Of a stretch of 22,500 bases of DNA, positions 8,672-16,909 are shown piece after piece (position 1 is the first letter of the stretch; each line of letters begins with the position of its first letter). This DNA comes from Cryptomeria japonica (lineage: Eukaryota; Streptophyta; Pinopsida; Cupressales; Cupressaceae): contig NW_026729158.1 of NCBI RefSeq assembly GCF_030272615.1, forward strand, positions 77,501 through 100,000, read 5' to 3'. The position numbers were made by a program, and so were the translations under genes. The notes below the pieces were generated by a model, which was given only the letters and a program-made list of their open reading frames with translations, had not been told where the DNA came from and did not search any database.

Positions 8672-9655
8672 TGCGCACCTCGCTGCCCACCTTGGTGTGC
8701 TCCGAGGTGCCCACCACGGTGCGCAACGCCGGTGCGAACCCGGGAGCGCCCCGATGTGTGCTCCAAGGTGCGGCGTGCACGAAGTCGGACCCCGGTTTGC
8801 CCCGGGTGCGCACCTCGCGTGCACCTTGGTGCGCACACCTTGGCTGGGTTGCGCGGCCTGGTGGGCACCATGGTGCGCACCAAGGAGCGCTCCGAAGTGT
8901 GCTCCAAGGTGCGGCGTGCACGAAGTCGGAGCCCGGTTTGCCCCGGGTACGCACCTCGCGTGCACCTTCGCCGGGGTGGGCACCTCGGCTGGGTTGCGCG
9001 CCCTGGTGCGCACCAAGGAGCGCTCCGAAGTGTGCTCCAAGGTGCGGCGTGCACGAAGTCGGAGCCCGGTTTGCCCCGGGTGCGCACCTTCGCCGCGGTG
9101 CGCACCATGGCGTGCACGAAGTCGGAGCCCGGTTTGCCCCGGGTGCGCACCTCGCGTGCACCTTCGGCGGGGTTGCGCGCCCTGGTGGGCACCATGGTGC
9201 GCACCAAGGAGCGCTCCGAAGTGTGCTCCAAGGTGCGGCGTGCACGAAGTCGGAGCCCGGTTTGCCCCGGGTGCGCACCTCGCGTGCACCTTCGGCGGGG
9301 TTGCGCGCCCTGGTGGGCACCATGGTGCGCACCAAGGAGCGCTCCGAAGTGTGCTCCAAGGTGCGGCGTGCACGAAGTCGGAGCCCGGTTTGCCCCGGGT
9401 GCGCACCTCGCGTGCACCTTCGCCGCGGTGGGCACCATGGCGTGCACGAAGTCGGAGCCCGGTTTGCCCCGGGTGCGCACCTCGCGTGCACCTTCGCCGG
9501 GGTGGGCACCTCGGCTGGGTTGCGCGCCCTGGTGCGCACCAAGGAGCGCTCCGAAGTGTGCTCCAAGGTGCGGCGTGCACGAAGTCGGAGCCCGGTTTGC
9601 CCCGGGTGCGCACCTCGCGTGCACCTTCGCCAGGGTGGGCACCTCGGTGCGCACA

Positions 9656-9711
9656 CCTTCTCAATGTTTTCTTGCCTTTTCTGGAAATTGGTGAAGGCAG
9701 CGCATCAAAGG
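9656..9711. repeat. Truncated AT-rich module, duplicate of 1731-1786
   Basis: It is offset by 7925 and carries the same truncation. Confidence 0.75.
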
Positions 9712-10336
9712 TGCGCACCTCGGTGTGCTCCGAGGTGCGAACCCGAGAGCGCTCCGAGGTGCCCACGAAGTCGAAAGTCGGGTTAATTGCATTGTTTTCC
9801 CCGGGTGCGCTCCGAGGTGCGCAACATCGGCGCGCACCAAGGAGGGCTCCGAAGTGTGCTCCAAGGTGCGCACGATGGCGTGCACCTCTGGTGCGCACGA
9901 TTCGGAGCTCGGTTTGACCGGGGTGCGCACACCTTGGCTGGGTTGCGCACCTTTTGTGCGCTCCAAGGTGCGCACGAAGTCGGAGCTCGGTTTGCCCCGG
10001 GTGCGCACCTTCGCCAGGGTGCGCACCTTGATGCGCACGCCTTGGCTGGGCTGCGCACCTTGGTGGGCGCCATGGTGCGCACCTTTCGTGCGCTCCAAGG
10101 TGCGCACGAAGTCGGAGCTCGGTTTGCCCCGGGTGCGCACCTTGGTGGGCGCCATGGTGCACTCCGAGGTGCCCAAGATTGGTGCGCACCAAGGAGCGCT
10201 CCGAAGTGCGCTCCAAGGTGCGCGCGAAGTCGAAAGTTGGGTTAATTGTCCGGTTTGCCTCGGGTGCGCACCTTGCGTGCACCTTCGCCAGGGTGGGCGC
10301 CTTGGTGCGCACACCTTGGCTGGGCTGCGCACACCT

Positions 10337-10456
10337 TGGCACCCGCGTTTCCTTCATTTTAAATTTTTTTTTTTTACAATCTCTCAAGTGGGAAATTCTA
10401 TAATCTCAACTTTTTTTGCCTTTTCAGGAAACTTTTGAATGGAGCGCATCATTGGT
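10337..10456. repeat. Diverged AT-rich module, duplicate of 2413-2532
   Basis: It is offset by 7924. Just to its left it reads GCGCACACCTTGGC where copy 1 reads GCGCACTACCTTGGC, one of the few differences between the two 5S segments. Confidence 0.72.
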
Positions 10457-10870
10457 GCGCTCCGAAGTGTGCTCCAAAGCTCTCTCCAGCTGCGTGCACC
10501 TGCCCCGGCCGCGCACCCGGCCCCGCCCAGCTTCGCTCACCTGTCCCGGGCGTCTGGTGCGGAACCTTAGAGTAAGAAACATCACCGTGCACCTTGGCCA
10601 ACGTGCGCGACTCGACCGAGCGCGCACTGGCCGAGGTGCACACCGATTTCACCTGGGTGCGCGCGCAGCACCTCGGGCGCACCGGGGTGCGCGCACAACG
10701 CCCGGGTTGCACCGTGGCCTGTGTGCTCGGGGCGCCTCGGGTGCGCGCTCGGTGTCGCCCCCGCGCGCGCGGTAGTGCGGGCAGCGCACCCCGGCCCGGC
10801 CCGGCCCCGACGAGAACGCAAACGGGCAAAAGGTTTATTCAAATAGCATTGCGACGCCCGGCGAAAAACT
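10457..10870. other. GC-rich 3' flank of 5S copy 2
   Basis: This matches 2533-2947 except for a 1-nt shorter C run near 10755 (GTCGCCCCCGCG versus six C in copy 1). It contains no gene that I can see. Confidence 0.6.
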
Positions 10871-10876
10871 AAAAAA
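10871..10876 (-). terminator. Pol III terminator T6, 5S copy 2
   Basis: Six T on the minus strand directly after the 5S end. A backup run of five T lies at 10864-10868. Confidence 0.9.
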
Positions 10877-10897
10877 GGGTGCAACACCGGGACTTCC

Positions 10898-10915
10898 CGG
10901 GAGGTCACCCATCCC
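10898..10915 (-). promoter_or_regulatory. 5S C box (internal control region), copy 2
   Basis: GGGATGGGTGACCTCCCG on the minus strand at transcript positions 80-97, unchanged from copy 1. Confidence 0.85.
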
Positions 10916-10930
10916 AGTACTACTCCGGCC

Positions 10931-10945
10931 CAAGCGCGCTTAACT
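10931..10945 (-). promoter_or_regulatory. 5S A box (internal control region), copy 2
   Basis: AGTTAAGCGCGCTTG on the minus strand at transcript positions 50-64, unchanged from copy 1. Confidence 0.85.
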
Positions 10946-10994
10946 GCGGAGTTCTGATGGGATCCGGTGCACTAACGCTGGTATGATCGCACCC

Positions 10995-11393
10995 GTTATG
11001 AGCTTGTCGCAGTGTGTACTTAGCAAACCGCGACCCACGTGCGAATCCACCCCGGCCACCCACCCCCGTCGAGGTGCACACCCTCCCTCGCGAAGTGCGC
11101 CCCGTTCGCCAAGTGTGAGCCCTGCCCGGGTGCGCGCACCTTGCTAGGGCGTCGGGTGTGCACCCGGCCCGGCCTACGTGCGTGCACCTGGAGGGGGCGT
11201 CGTGTGCGTGCAGTGTCCCGTCTGCAACGCGGTGCCCACACACCACCTCGGGCGCAACGACCTGCGCTCACATGTGGGCCGAGTGCACCTTGGTGCATGT
11301 TCGGGGCGCCTCGGGTGCACGCTCGATCTTGCCCCGGTGCACCAAGGCGCTCGGTTTGCCCCGGGTGCGCACTTGGTGCAAGGTGGGCACCCA
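10995..11393. other. GC-rich 5' flank of 5S copy 2
   Basis: This is the same sequence as 3072-3470 as far as I can compare. It has no gene. The C2H2-like string is retained at 11214-11288. Confidence 0.6.
11017..11022 (-). promoter_or_regulatory. TATA-like upstream element of 5S copy 2
   Basis: TAAGTA on the minus strand at -28 to -23, as in copy 1. Confidence 0.55.
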
Positions 11394-11723
11394 AAATAGG
11401 GATCAAGCACCAAAACACAAGTTTCGGGATGCAAAATGGGACCCAAGGACCACAAATGCGTTCCAAGACCCATGATGGGTCCACGAGAACAAAAATGTGT
11501 TCCGAGACTTAATAAACAAATATTGGGTTTTAGGAGAAGAAACATGCTCTGATGCCCAAAACGAGAATCGACCCCGAAAAGGCCACAGGCCAAAAGTGGG
11601 ATGCGAGACAAAAAAAAATGGGACCCGAGGACCAAAATTGGGTTCCCAGGTCGAAGACAGGGCAACCGGACAAGAAACGACCTCTAAGGCTCGAAATGAG
11701 TCCCGACGACTAAAACTTGACAA
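11394..11723. repeat. A-rich degenerate short repeats (copy 2)
   Basis: Duplicate of 3471-3800. No gene is seen. Confidence 0.6.
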
Positions 11724-13440
11724 GAAGCACCCATCAGGCACCCAACTCGACACCCATGGGATGCCGACCCACCCGGGCTTCCACCTAGCACACCTTGGCA
11801 CCCACCCACCCTCGCACCCAACCTCGCACCCAACTTAGCACCTTTGAACCCACATTGGCACTCACCCTGACCCTGGCACCTTGGAACCCACATTGGCACT
11901 CACCTTGACCCTGGCACCCACCTTTGCACTCACCTTGGGACCCACCCTGGCTCCCACCTCGGCACCCACCCAGACACCCACCTTGGTTCCTTGGCACCCA
12001 CCTTGGATCCTTGGCACCCACCCCGACACCCACCTTGGCACGCAACTTGGCTACTTGCCACCCACCTTGGCTCCTTGACGCCCACCCCGACAACCACCCC
12101 GTGACCTACCCTGGCTAGGGTTGGTGCACACCCACCCTGGTGCCCACCTTGGCACCCACCCTATGACCCACCTTGGCACGCACCTTAGTACCCACCCCGT
12201 TACCCACCCTAGGACCCACCCCGTGACCCACCTTGGCCAGGGTGGGTGCACCCACCCTGGTGCCCACCTTGGCACCCACCCATCCTAGCACCCAGCCTGT
12301 GACCGGGCTTGGAACCCAACCTTGCACCCGCACCCGTCTTGGCCAGTGTGGGTGCGCACCCATCCTGGCACCCACGTTGTGACACACCCTTTAACCCACG
12401 CACCCTAGCACCCACGTTGGCACCCACCTTGGAACCCAACCTAGCAACTTGGCACCCACCCCGTGACCCACCTTGGCATCCACCATAGCAGTCGCCGACT
12501 TGGCACCCACCTCGGCACCCACCTTGACACTTGTGGACCCACCTTGCCACTCACCCTAGCATCGACCCATCCTAGCACCCACCCTGGCACCTTTGCACCC
12601 TAGCACTCACCCATCCTAGCACCTAACCTGTGACCCACCTTGACACTCACCCTCGCACCCACCTTGGAACCCAACCTAGCACCCACCCACCCTGACACCA
12701 ACCCTAGCACCTACCCACCCTTGCACCCACCCTGTGACCCATCTTGGCACCCACCCATCCTACCACTCAACCTATCACCCACCTTCTCACCCACCTTGGC
12801 ATCCACCTTAGCACCCACCCACACTGGCACCTTGGCACCCACCTCGGGCAAGGTGGGTGCACACCCACCCTGGCACCCAATTTAGAACCCACCGAGCATG
12901 TTACCCACCTTGGCACCCACATTGCAGCCCACCCTAGTACCCACCCTATGACCCACATTGGCATCCACACCCTAGCACCCAGGCACCTCGACACCCGCCT
13001 TGACACCCACCCTAGCACTGAACCTGTGACCCACCTTGGAACTCACCCTAGAACCCACCCACCCTGTGAACCACCTTGGCATCCACCTTAGCACCCACCC
13101 ACCTTGGCACCCACTCTAGCACTCACCCATCCTAACACCCAACTTGTTACCCACCTTGGCACCCGCCCTCGCGTCCACCTTGAAACCCACCCTAGCACCC
13201 ACCCACGCAGGAGCCCACCTTGGCACCCAACCTAACACCCACGCATCCTGGCACCCAACTTGTGACCCACCTTGGAACCCACCCTAGTACCCACCTTTGA
13301 ACCCACTATATCACCAACCCACCTTGGCACCCACCCTATGACCCTCTTTGGAATCCACCCTAGCACGCACCCACCCTGGCACCCACCATGGAGCGCACCC
13401 TAGCACCCACCCACCTCGGCACGCACCTCAACACCCACCT
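11724..13440. repeat. Long C-rich CACCC block
   Basis: About 1.7 kb of degenerate short repeats on the themes CACCCACCTTGGCAC, CACCCACCCTAGCAC and CCCTGTGACCCACCTTGG. Nearly all C lies on the plus strand, so the minus strand has many GGGTGGGTG tracts with G-quadruplex potential. Inverted GGTGGGTGC motifs interrupt it near 12118, 12240, 12348 and 12853. This block separates the 5S segments from the promoter zone. Confidence 0.85.
12237..12260. repeat. Perfect 24-bp palindrome at the duplication breakpoint
   Basis: Arms CCAGGGTGGGTG and CACCCACCCTGG abut with no spacer. The homology between the two ~7.92-kb copies ends at its centre (about 12248-12250). Copy 1 has only the left arm, at about 4315-4326. 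Confidence 0.85.
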
Positions 13441-13620
13441 TGGTGTGCGCACTGCGCCAACCTCTCAAAGACCCTATGTGGTGCGCTCCAAAGTGTACAC
13501 CTTTGGTGCGCTCCAAGGTGCGCACCTTTGGTGCACACCGAGGTGCACACCAAAGTGTGCACCGAGGTGAGCACCAAAGTGCACTCCAGGGTGCACACCA
13601 AGGCGTGCACCTTTGGTGCG
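13441..13620. repeat. Transition zone of ~18-22-bp GTGCACACC repeats
   Basis: Short imperfect repeats alternate GGTGCGCACCTTTGG and GAGGTGCACACCAAAG, so the stretch is rich in small inverted repeats. It links the CACCC block to the promoter array. Part of it (CACCAAGGCGTGCACCTTTG) recurs between the second and third promoters, which explains their longer spacing. Confidence 0.65.
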
Positions 13621-13704
13621 GTCAATGCAAACGAATTCGGAAGTTGGGGTCGATGTCCTAATCGCTGCTGCAGACTACACGTATGAGAATCGGACAAATA
13701 GCTT

Positions 13705-13714
13705 TATATAGGGG
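13705..13714 (+). promoter_or_regulatory. Pol I promoter-like core 1 (spacer promoter)
   Basis: TATATAGGGG followed by AGGTG fits the plant rDNA core TATA(R)TA(N)GGG, in which initiation maps at or beside the G run. This copy has an extra T (GCTTTATATA). It is the copy farthest from the 5'ETS. Confidence 0.75.
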
Positions 13715-13861
13715 AGGTGTTGCGTTTGATGGGTCGACTCCCCTGGTTGTGTGCACTGCACCAACTTCAAAGACCCTGTCTTGTTTAAGAAGTCAAAAGT
13801 TGGGGTGGATGTCCTAATCATTGCTGCAGTCTACGCATGTATGAGAATCAGACAAATAGCT

Positions 13862-13871
13862 TATATAGGGG
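13862..13871 (+). promoter_or_regulatory. Pol I promoter-like core 2 (spacer promoter)
   Basis: TATATAGGGG with the AATCAGACAAATAGCT upstream variant. Downstream it reads GTGGGTTGACTCC, so the GTCGAC site is lost. Confidence 0.75.
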
Positions 13872-14081
13872 AGGTGTTGCATTCGGTGGGTTGACTCCCC
13901 TGGTTGTGCGCACTGCGCCAACCTCAAAGACCCCGCATAGCAGAAGAAGTCGGAAGTCGGATTTTGGTGAGCACCAAGGCGTGCACCTTTGGTGCGGTCA
14001 ACGCAGACGAATTCAGAAGTTGGGGTGGATGTCCTAATCGTTGTTGCAGGCTACACATGTATGAGAATCAGACAAATAGCT

Positions 14082-14091
14082 TATATAGGGG
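14082..14091 (+). promoter_or_regulatory. Pol I promoter-like core 3 (spacer promoter)
   Basis: TATATAGGGG, 220 bp after core 2 because of an inserted GTGCACC piece. Downstream it reads GGGTCAACTCCC. Confidence 0.75.
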
Positions 14092-14238
14092 AGGTGTTGG
14101 GTTTGATGGGTCAACTCCCTTGGTTGTGCGCATTACGCCAACCTCAAAGACCTTGTTTTCGTTAAGAAGTCAAAAGTTGGGGTCAATGTCCTAATGGCTC
14201 CTGCAGGCTACACATGTATGAGAATCGGACAAATAGCT

Positions 14239-14248
14239 TATATAGGGG
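14239..14248 (+). promoter_or_regulatory. Pol I promoter-like core 4 (spacer promoter)
   Basis: TATATAGGGG with the AATCGGACAAATAGCT upstream form and GGGTCGACTCCCC downstream. Confidence 0.75.
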
Positions 14249-14395
14249 AGGTGTTGGGTTTGATGGGTCGACTCCCCTGGTTGTGCGCATTACGTCAACC
14301 TCAAAGACCTTGTTTTCGTTAAGAAGTCAAAAGTTGGGGTCGATGTCCTAATTGCTCCTGTAGACTACACATGTATGAGAATCAGACAAATAGCT

Positions 14396-14405
14396 TATAT
14401 AGGGG
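14396..14405 (+). promoter_or_regulatory. Pol I promoter-like core 5 (spacer promoter)
   Basis: TATATAGGGG with AATCAGACAAATAGCT upstream and GGGTTGACTCCCC downstream. Confidence 0.75.
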
Positions 14406-14552
14406 AGGTGTTGGGTTTGATGGGTTGACTCCCCTAGTTGTTCGCATTACACCAACCTCAAAGACCTTGTTTTCGTTTAGAAGCCGAAAGTTGGGGTCGA
14501 TGTCCTAATTGCTCCTGCAGGCTACGCATGTATGAGAATCAGACAAATAGCT

Positions 14553-14562
14553 TATATAGGGG
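14553..14562 (+). promoter_or_regulatory. Pol I promoter-like core 6 (spacer promoter)
   Basis: TATATAGGGG, the last copy before the 38/52-bp minisatellite interrupts the array. Confidence 0.75.
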
Positions 14563-14693
14563 AGGTGTTGGGTTTGATGGGTCGACTCCCCTGGTTGTGC
14601 GCATTGCGCCAACCTCAAAGACCCTACATTGCGGATGAAGTCGAAAGTCAGAGTTTGGTGTGCTACAAGGTGTGGTCGAAGGTGCTCACCTAG

Positions 14694-15310
14694 GTGTGCA
14701 CCTTTGGAGCACAGGAAAAGTGCCCTCCAAAAGTGCGCACCTTTGGAGTGCACAAAAGTGCCCTCCAAAAGTGCGCACCTTTGGAGCGCAGAAAAGTGCC
14801 CTCCAAAAAGTGCCCTCCAAAAGTGCGCACCTTTGGAGCGCAGAAAAGTGCCCTCCAAAAAGTGCCCTCCAAAAGTGCGCACCTTTGGAGCGCAGAAAAG
14901 TGCCCTCCAAAAAGTGCCCTCCAAAAGTGCGCACCTTTGGAGCGCAGAAAAGTGCCCTCCAAAAGTGCGCACCTTTGGAGCGCAGAAAAGTGCCCTCCAA
15001 AAAGTGCCCTCCAAAAGTGCGCACCTTTGGAGCGCAGAAAAGTGCCCTCCAAAAAGTGCCCTCCAAAAGTGCGCACCTTTGGAGCGCAGAAAAGTGCCCT
15101 CCAAAAAGTGCCCTCCAAAAGTGCGCACCTTTGGAGCGCAGAAAAGTGCCCTCCAAAAAGTGCCCTCCAAAAGTGCGCACCTTTGGAGCGCAGAAAAGTG
15201 CCCTCCAAAAAGTGCCCTCCAAAAGTGCGCACCTTTGGAGCGCAGAAAAGTGCCCTCCAAAAGTGCGCACCTTTGGAGCGCACAAAAGTGCCCTCCAAAA
15301 GTGCGCACTT
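14694..15310. repeat. 38/52-bp minisatellite inside the promoter zone
   Basis: GTGCGCACCTTTGGAGCGCA (or a near form) starts at 14733, 14771, 14823, 14875, 14927, 14965, 15017, 15069, 15121, 15173, 15225, 15263 and, variant, 15301. Spacings are 38 or 52 bp. The 52-bp type carries one extra 14-bp AAGTGCCCTCCAAA. Each unit contains CTCCAAA and TTTGGAG flanking GTGCGCAC, a nearly perfect 24-bp palindrome. The open frames across it are repeat artefacts. Confidence 0.9.
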
Positions 15311-15421
15311 TTGGTGCGCACCAAGGCGCTGGTTCGGTCGTTGCAGGCGAGTTCGGAAGTTGGGGTCGATGTCCTGAGCGGAGGTGCAAACTACACAGGT
15401 GTCGGAATCGGACAAATAGCT

Positions 15422-15431
15422 TATATAGGGG
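15422..15431 (+). promoter_or_regulatory. Pol I promoter-like core 7 (spacer promoter)
   Basis: TATATAGGGG preceded by GGAATCGGACAAATAGCT. Downstream it reads GGTGTATGCTTCGATGGG, the array B form. Confidence 0.75.
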
Positions 15432-15732
15432 AGGTGTATGCTTCGATGGGTCGACTCCCCAGGTTGAGCGCACCGCGCCAACCTCAAAGACCCTACGGTA
15501 TGGATGAAGTCGGAAGTTGGGTCCGATGACCAATTCGATTAGTAGGTATGCTCATGAGGTCGGAATTTGGGTCCGATGACCTGCCATGTGCAGGAAGGCG
15601 AATGTTGACACTGTGCGTTGCAAGGTGCACACCAAGGCGCTGGTGCGGTCTTTTTAGTCGAGTTCGGAAGTTGGGGTCGATGTCCTGATCGGAGGTGCAA
15701 GCTACACAGGTGTGGGAATCGGACAAATAGCT

Positions 15733-15742
15733 TATATAGGGG
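15733..15742 (+). promoter_or_regulatory. Pol I promoter-like core 8 (spacer promoter)
   Basis: TATATAGGGG with GGTCGACTCCCCGGGTTGAG downstream. Confidence 0.75.
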
Positions 15743-16043
15743 AGGTGTATGCTTCGTTGGGTCGACTCCCCGGGTTGAGCGCACCGCGCCAACCTCAAAG
15801 ACCCTACGGTATGGATGAAGTCGGAAGTTGGGTCCGATGACCGATTCGATATGTAGGCATACTCGCGAGGTCGGAATTTGGGTCCGATGACCTGCCACGT
15901 GCAGGAAGGCGAATGTTGGCACTGTGCGTTGCAAGGTGCGCACCAAGGCGCTGGTTCGGTCGTTGGAGGCGAGTTCGGAAGTTGGGGTCGATGTCTTGAT
16001 CGGAGGTGCAAACTACACAGGTGTGGGAATCGGACAAATAGCT

Positions 16044-16053
16044 TATATAGGGG
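16044..16053 (+). promoter_or_regulatory. Pol I promoter-like core 9 (spacer promoter)
   Basis: TATATAGGGG, same flanks as core 8. The upstream element reads TCGATGTCTTGATCGG. Confidence 0.75.
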
Positions 16054-16354
16054 AGGTGTATGCTTCGTTGGGTCGACTCCCCGGGTTGAGCGCACCGCGC
16101 CAACCTCAAAGACCCTACGGTATGGATGAAGTCGGAAGTTGGGTCCGATGACCGATTCGATATGTAGGCATACTCGCGAGGTCGGAATTTGGGTCCGATG
16201 ACCTGCCATGTGCAGGAAGGCGAATGTTGGGACTGTGCGTCGCAAGGTGCGCACCAAGGCGCTGGTGCCGTCGTTGCAGTCGAGTTCGGAAGTTGGGGTC
16301 GATGTCCTGGTCAGAGGTGCAAACTACACAGGTGTGGGAATCGGACAAATAGCT

Positions 16355-16364
16355 TATATAGGGG
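16355..16364 (+). promoter_or_regulatory. Pol I promoter-like core 10 (spacer promoter)
   Basis: TATATAGGGG, the last copy of array B. Downstream it reads GGTCGACTCCCTGGG. Confidence 0.75.
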
Positions 16365-16480
16365 AGGTGTATGCTTCGATGGGTCGACTCCCTGGGTTGA
16401 GCGCACCGCGCCAACCTCAAAGACCCTACAGTATGGATGAAGTCGGAAGTTGGGTCCGATGACCGATTCGATACGTAGGC

Positions 16481-16780
16481 ATATTGGCGAGGTCTGAATT
16501 TGTGTCCGATGACCTGCCATGCGCAGGAAGGCGGAATTTGGGTCCGATGACCGAGTTGATGGCGTGCCATGCGCAGAAAGGCGGAATTTGGGTCCGATGA
16601 CCGAGTTGATGTTGATGGCCCGCCATGCACAGGAAGGCGGAATTTGGGTCCGATGACCGATTTGAAGGCGTGCCATACGCAAAAAGGCGGAGTTTGGGTC
16701 CGATGACCGAGTTGATATTGATGGCCCGCCATGCGCAGGAAGGCGGAATTTGGGTCCGATGACCTGACATACGCATGGAG
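16481..16780. repeat. 50/55-bp minirepeats between promoters 10 and 11
   Basis: The box GGCGGAATTTGGGTCCGATG recurs at roughly 16531, 16582, 16637, 16686 (one change) and 16740. Two alternating tails separate the boxes: ACCGAGTTGATGTTGATGGC then CCGCCATGC, or a shorter one with GCGTGCCAT. The unit is an expanded piece of the array B upstream region. No gene is seen. Confidence 0.75.
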
Positions 16781-16899
16781 TCCGACTCGGGGGCCGATGT
16801 TCGATTCGATGACTTGCATTGTGGGTAAAGTCGGAAGTTGTGGTCTTTGACCCGATTCGATGACCAGACTTCGGCTGCTTGAGAATCGGACAAATAACT

Positions 16900-16909
16900 T
16901 ATATAGGGG
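16900..16909 (+). promoter_or_regulatory. Pol I promoter-like core 11 (promoter-plus-leader unit)
   Basis: TATATAGGGG preceded by AATCGGACAAATAACT. The A in AATAACT distinguishes cores 11-13 from cores 1-10 (AATAGCT). It is followed by an ETS-like leader with two inverted repeats. Confidence 0.78.

Larger units (their letters stand above)
7926..10336. repeat. GC-rich higher-order repeat block of the IGS (copy 2)
   Basis: This is the counterpart of 1-2412 with the same nested subrepeats. The AGCGCTCCGAAGTGTG landmarks recur at the copy-1 positions plus 7925. It includes a near-identical long open frame, as expected of a recent duplicate. That similarity is not evidence of selection on protein. 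Confidence 0.85.
10877..10994 (-). rRNA. 5S rRNA: 5S ribosomal RNA gene, copy 2
   Basis: This is a second full-length 5S rRNA gene, identical over all 118 nt to 2954-3071, with the same flanks, TATA-like box and terminator. It lies about 2.7 kb upstream of the first Pol I promoter copy and in opposite orientation to it, so the two promoter types fire away from each other. Two 5S genes about 7.9 kb apart in one spacer is a dispersed pair. It is not the short head-to-tail 5S tandem seen in some linked arrays. Confidence 0.98.
7926..12250. repeat. Second copy of the ~7.92-kb segmental duplication, with the second 5S gene
   Basis: This is the partner of 1-4328, with the same order of modules: GC-rich repeats, AT-rich modules, 5S gene, A-rich stretch, CACCC block. 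If the duplication is a simple tandem, the complete unit would be about 4329-12250, and the upstream copy would begin about 3.6 kb left of the window. Beyond 12250 the CACCC block continues for a further ~1.2 kb, which the first copy lacks because it jumps back to GC-rich repeats at 4329. Confidence 0.93.
13621..14640 (+). repeat. Promoter array A: six Pol I promoter units, mostly 157 bp
   Basis: Each unit carries GGAAGTTGGGGTCGATGTCC, then a GACTACAC..GTATGAGAATC stretch, ACAAATAGC(T)TTATATAGGGGA, GGGTCGACTCCCCTGG and GCCAACCTCAAAGACC. Promoter spacings are 157, 220, 157, 157 and 157 bp. The 220-bp unit has a ~63-bp insert copied from the transition zone. Units differ by scattered substitutions (for example GAATCGG versus GAATCAG), so they are diverging rather than freshly amplified. 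Confidence 0.88.
15322..16480 (+). repeat. Promoter array B: four Pol I promoter units of exactly 311 bp
   Basis: Cores 7-10 lie 311 bp apart (15422, 15733, 16044, 16355). Compared with array A, each unit has an extra ~150 bp holding GGAAGTTGGGTCCGATGACC, GGAATTTGGGTCCGATGACC, TGCCATGTGCAGGAAGGCG and CAAGGTGCGCACCAAGGCGC. Equal spacing and close similarity suggest more recent amplification than array A. Confidence 0.9.

Noticed and set aside
11724-13440. Interstitial telomere repeats (CCCTAG-like words)
   Set aside because: CCCTAGCACC recurs, but there is no run of CCCTAAA. The words are part of the degenerate CACCC repeat.
13731-13743. Vertebrate-type Sal-box Pol I terminator (GTCGAC)
   Set aside because: Only the GTCGAC core is shared. 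The flanks differ from the Sal box, several copies have lost it, and a TTF-I-type Sal-box system is not established for plants.
14694-15310. Regular direct repeats resembling a CRISPR array
   Set aside because: Units are contiguous with no unique spacers, and the context is plant rDNA spacer. It is a minisatellite. The same applies to the 188-bp array.
14629-15533. Open frames of 200-340 codons across the 38/52-bp minisatellite on both strands
   Set aside because: They are open in many frames and repeat the peptides encoded by the minisatellite. This is a repeat artefact.
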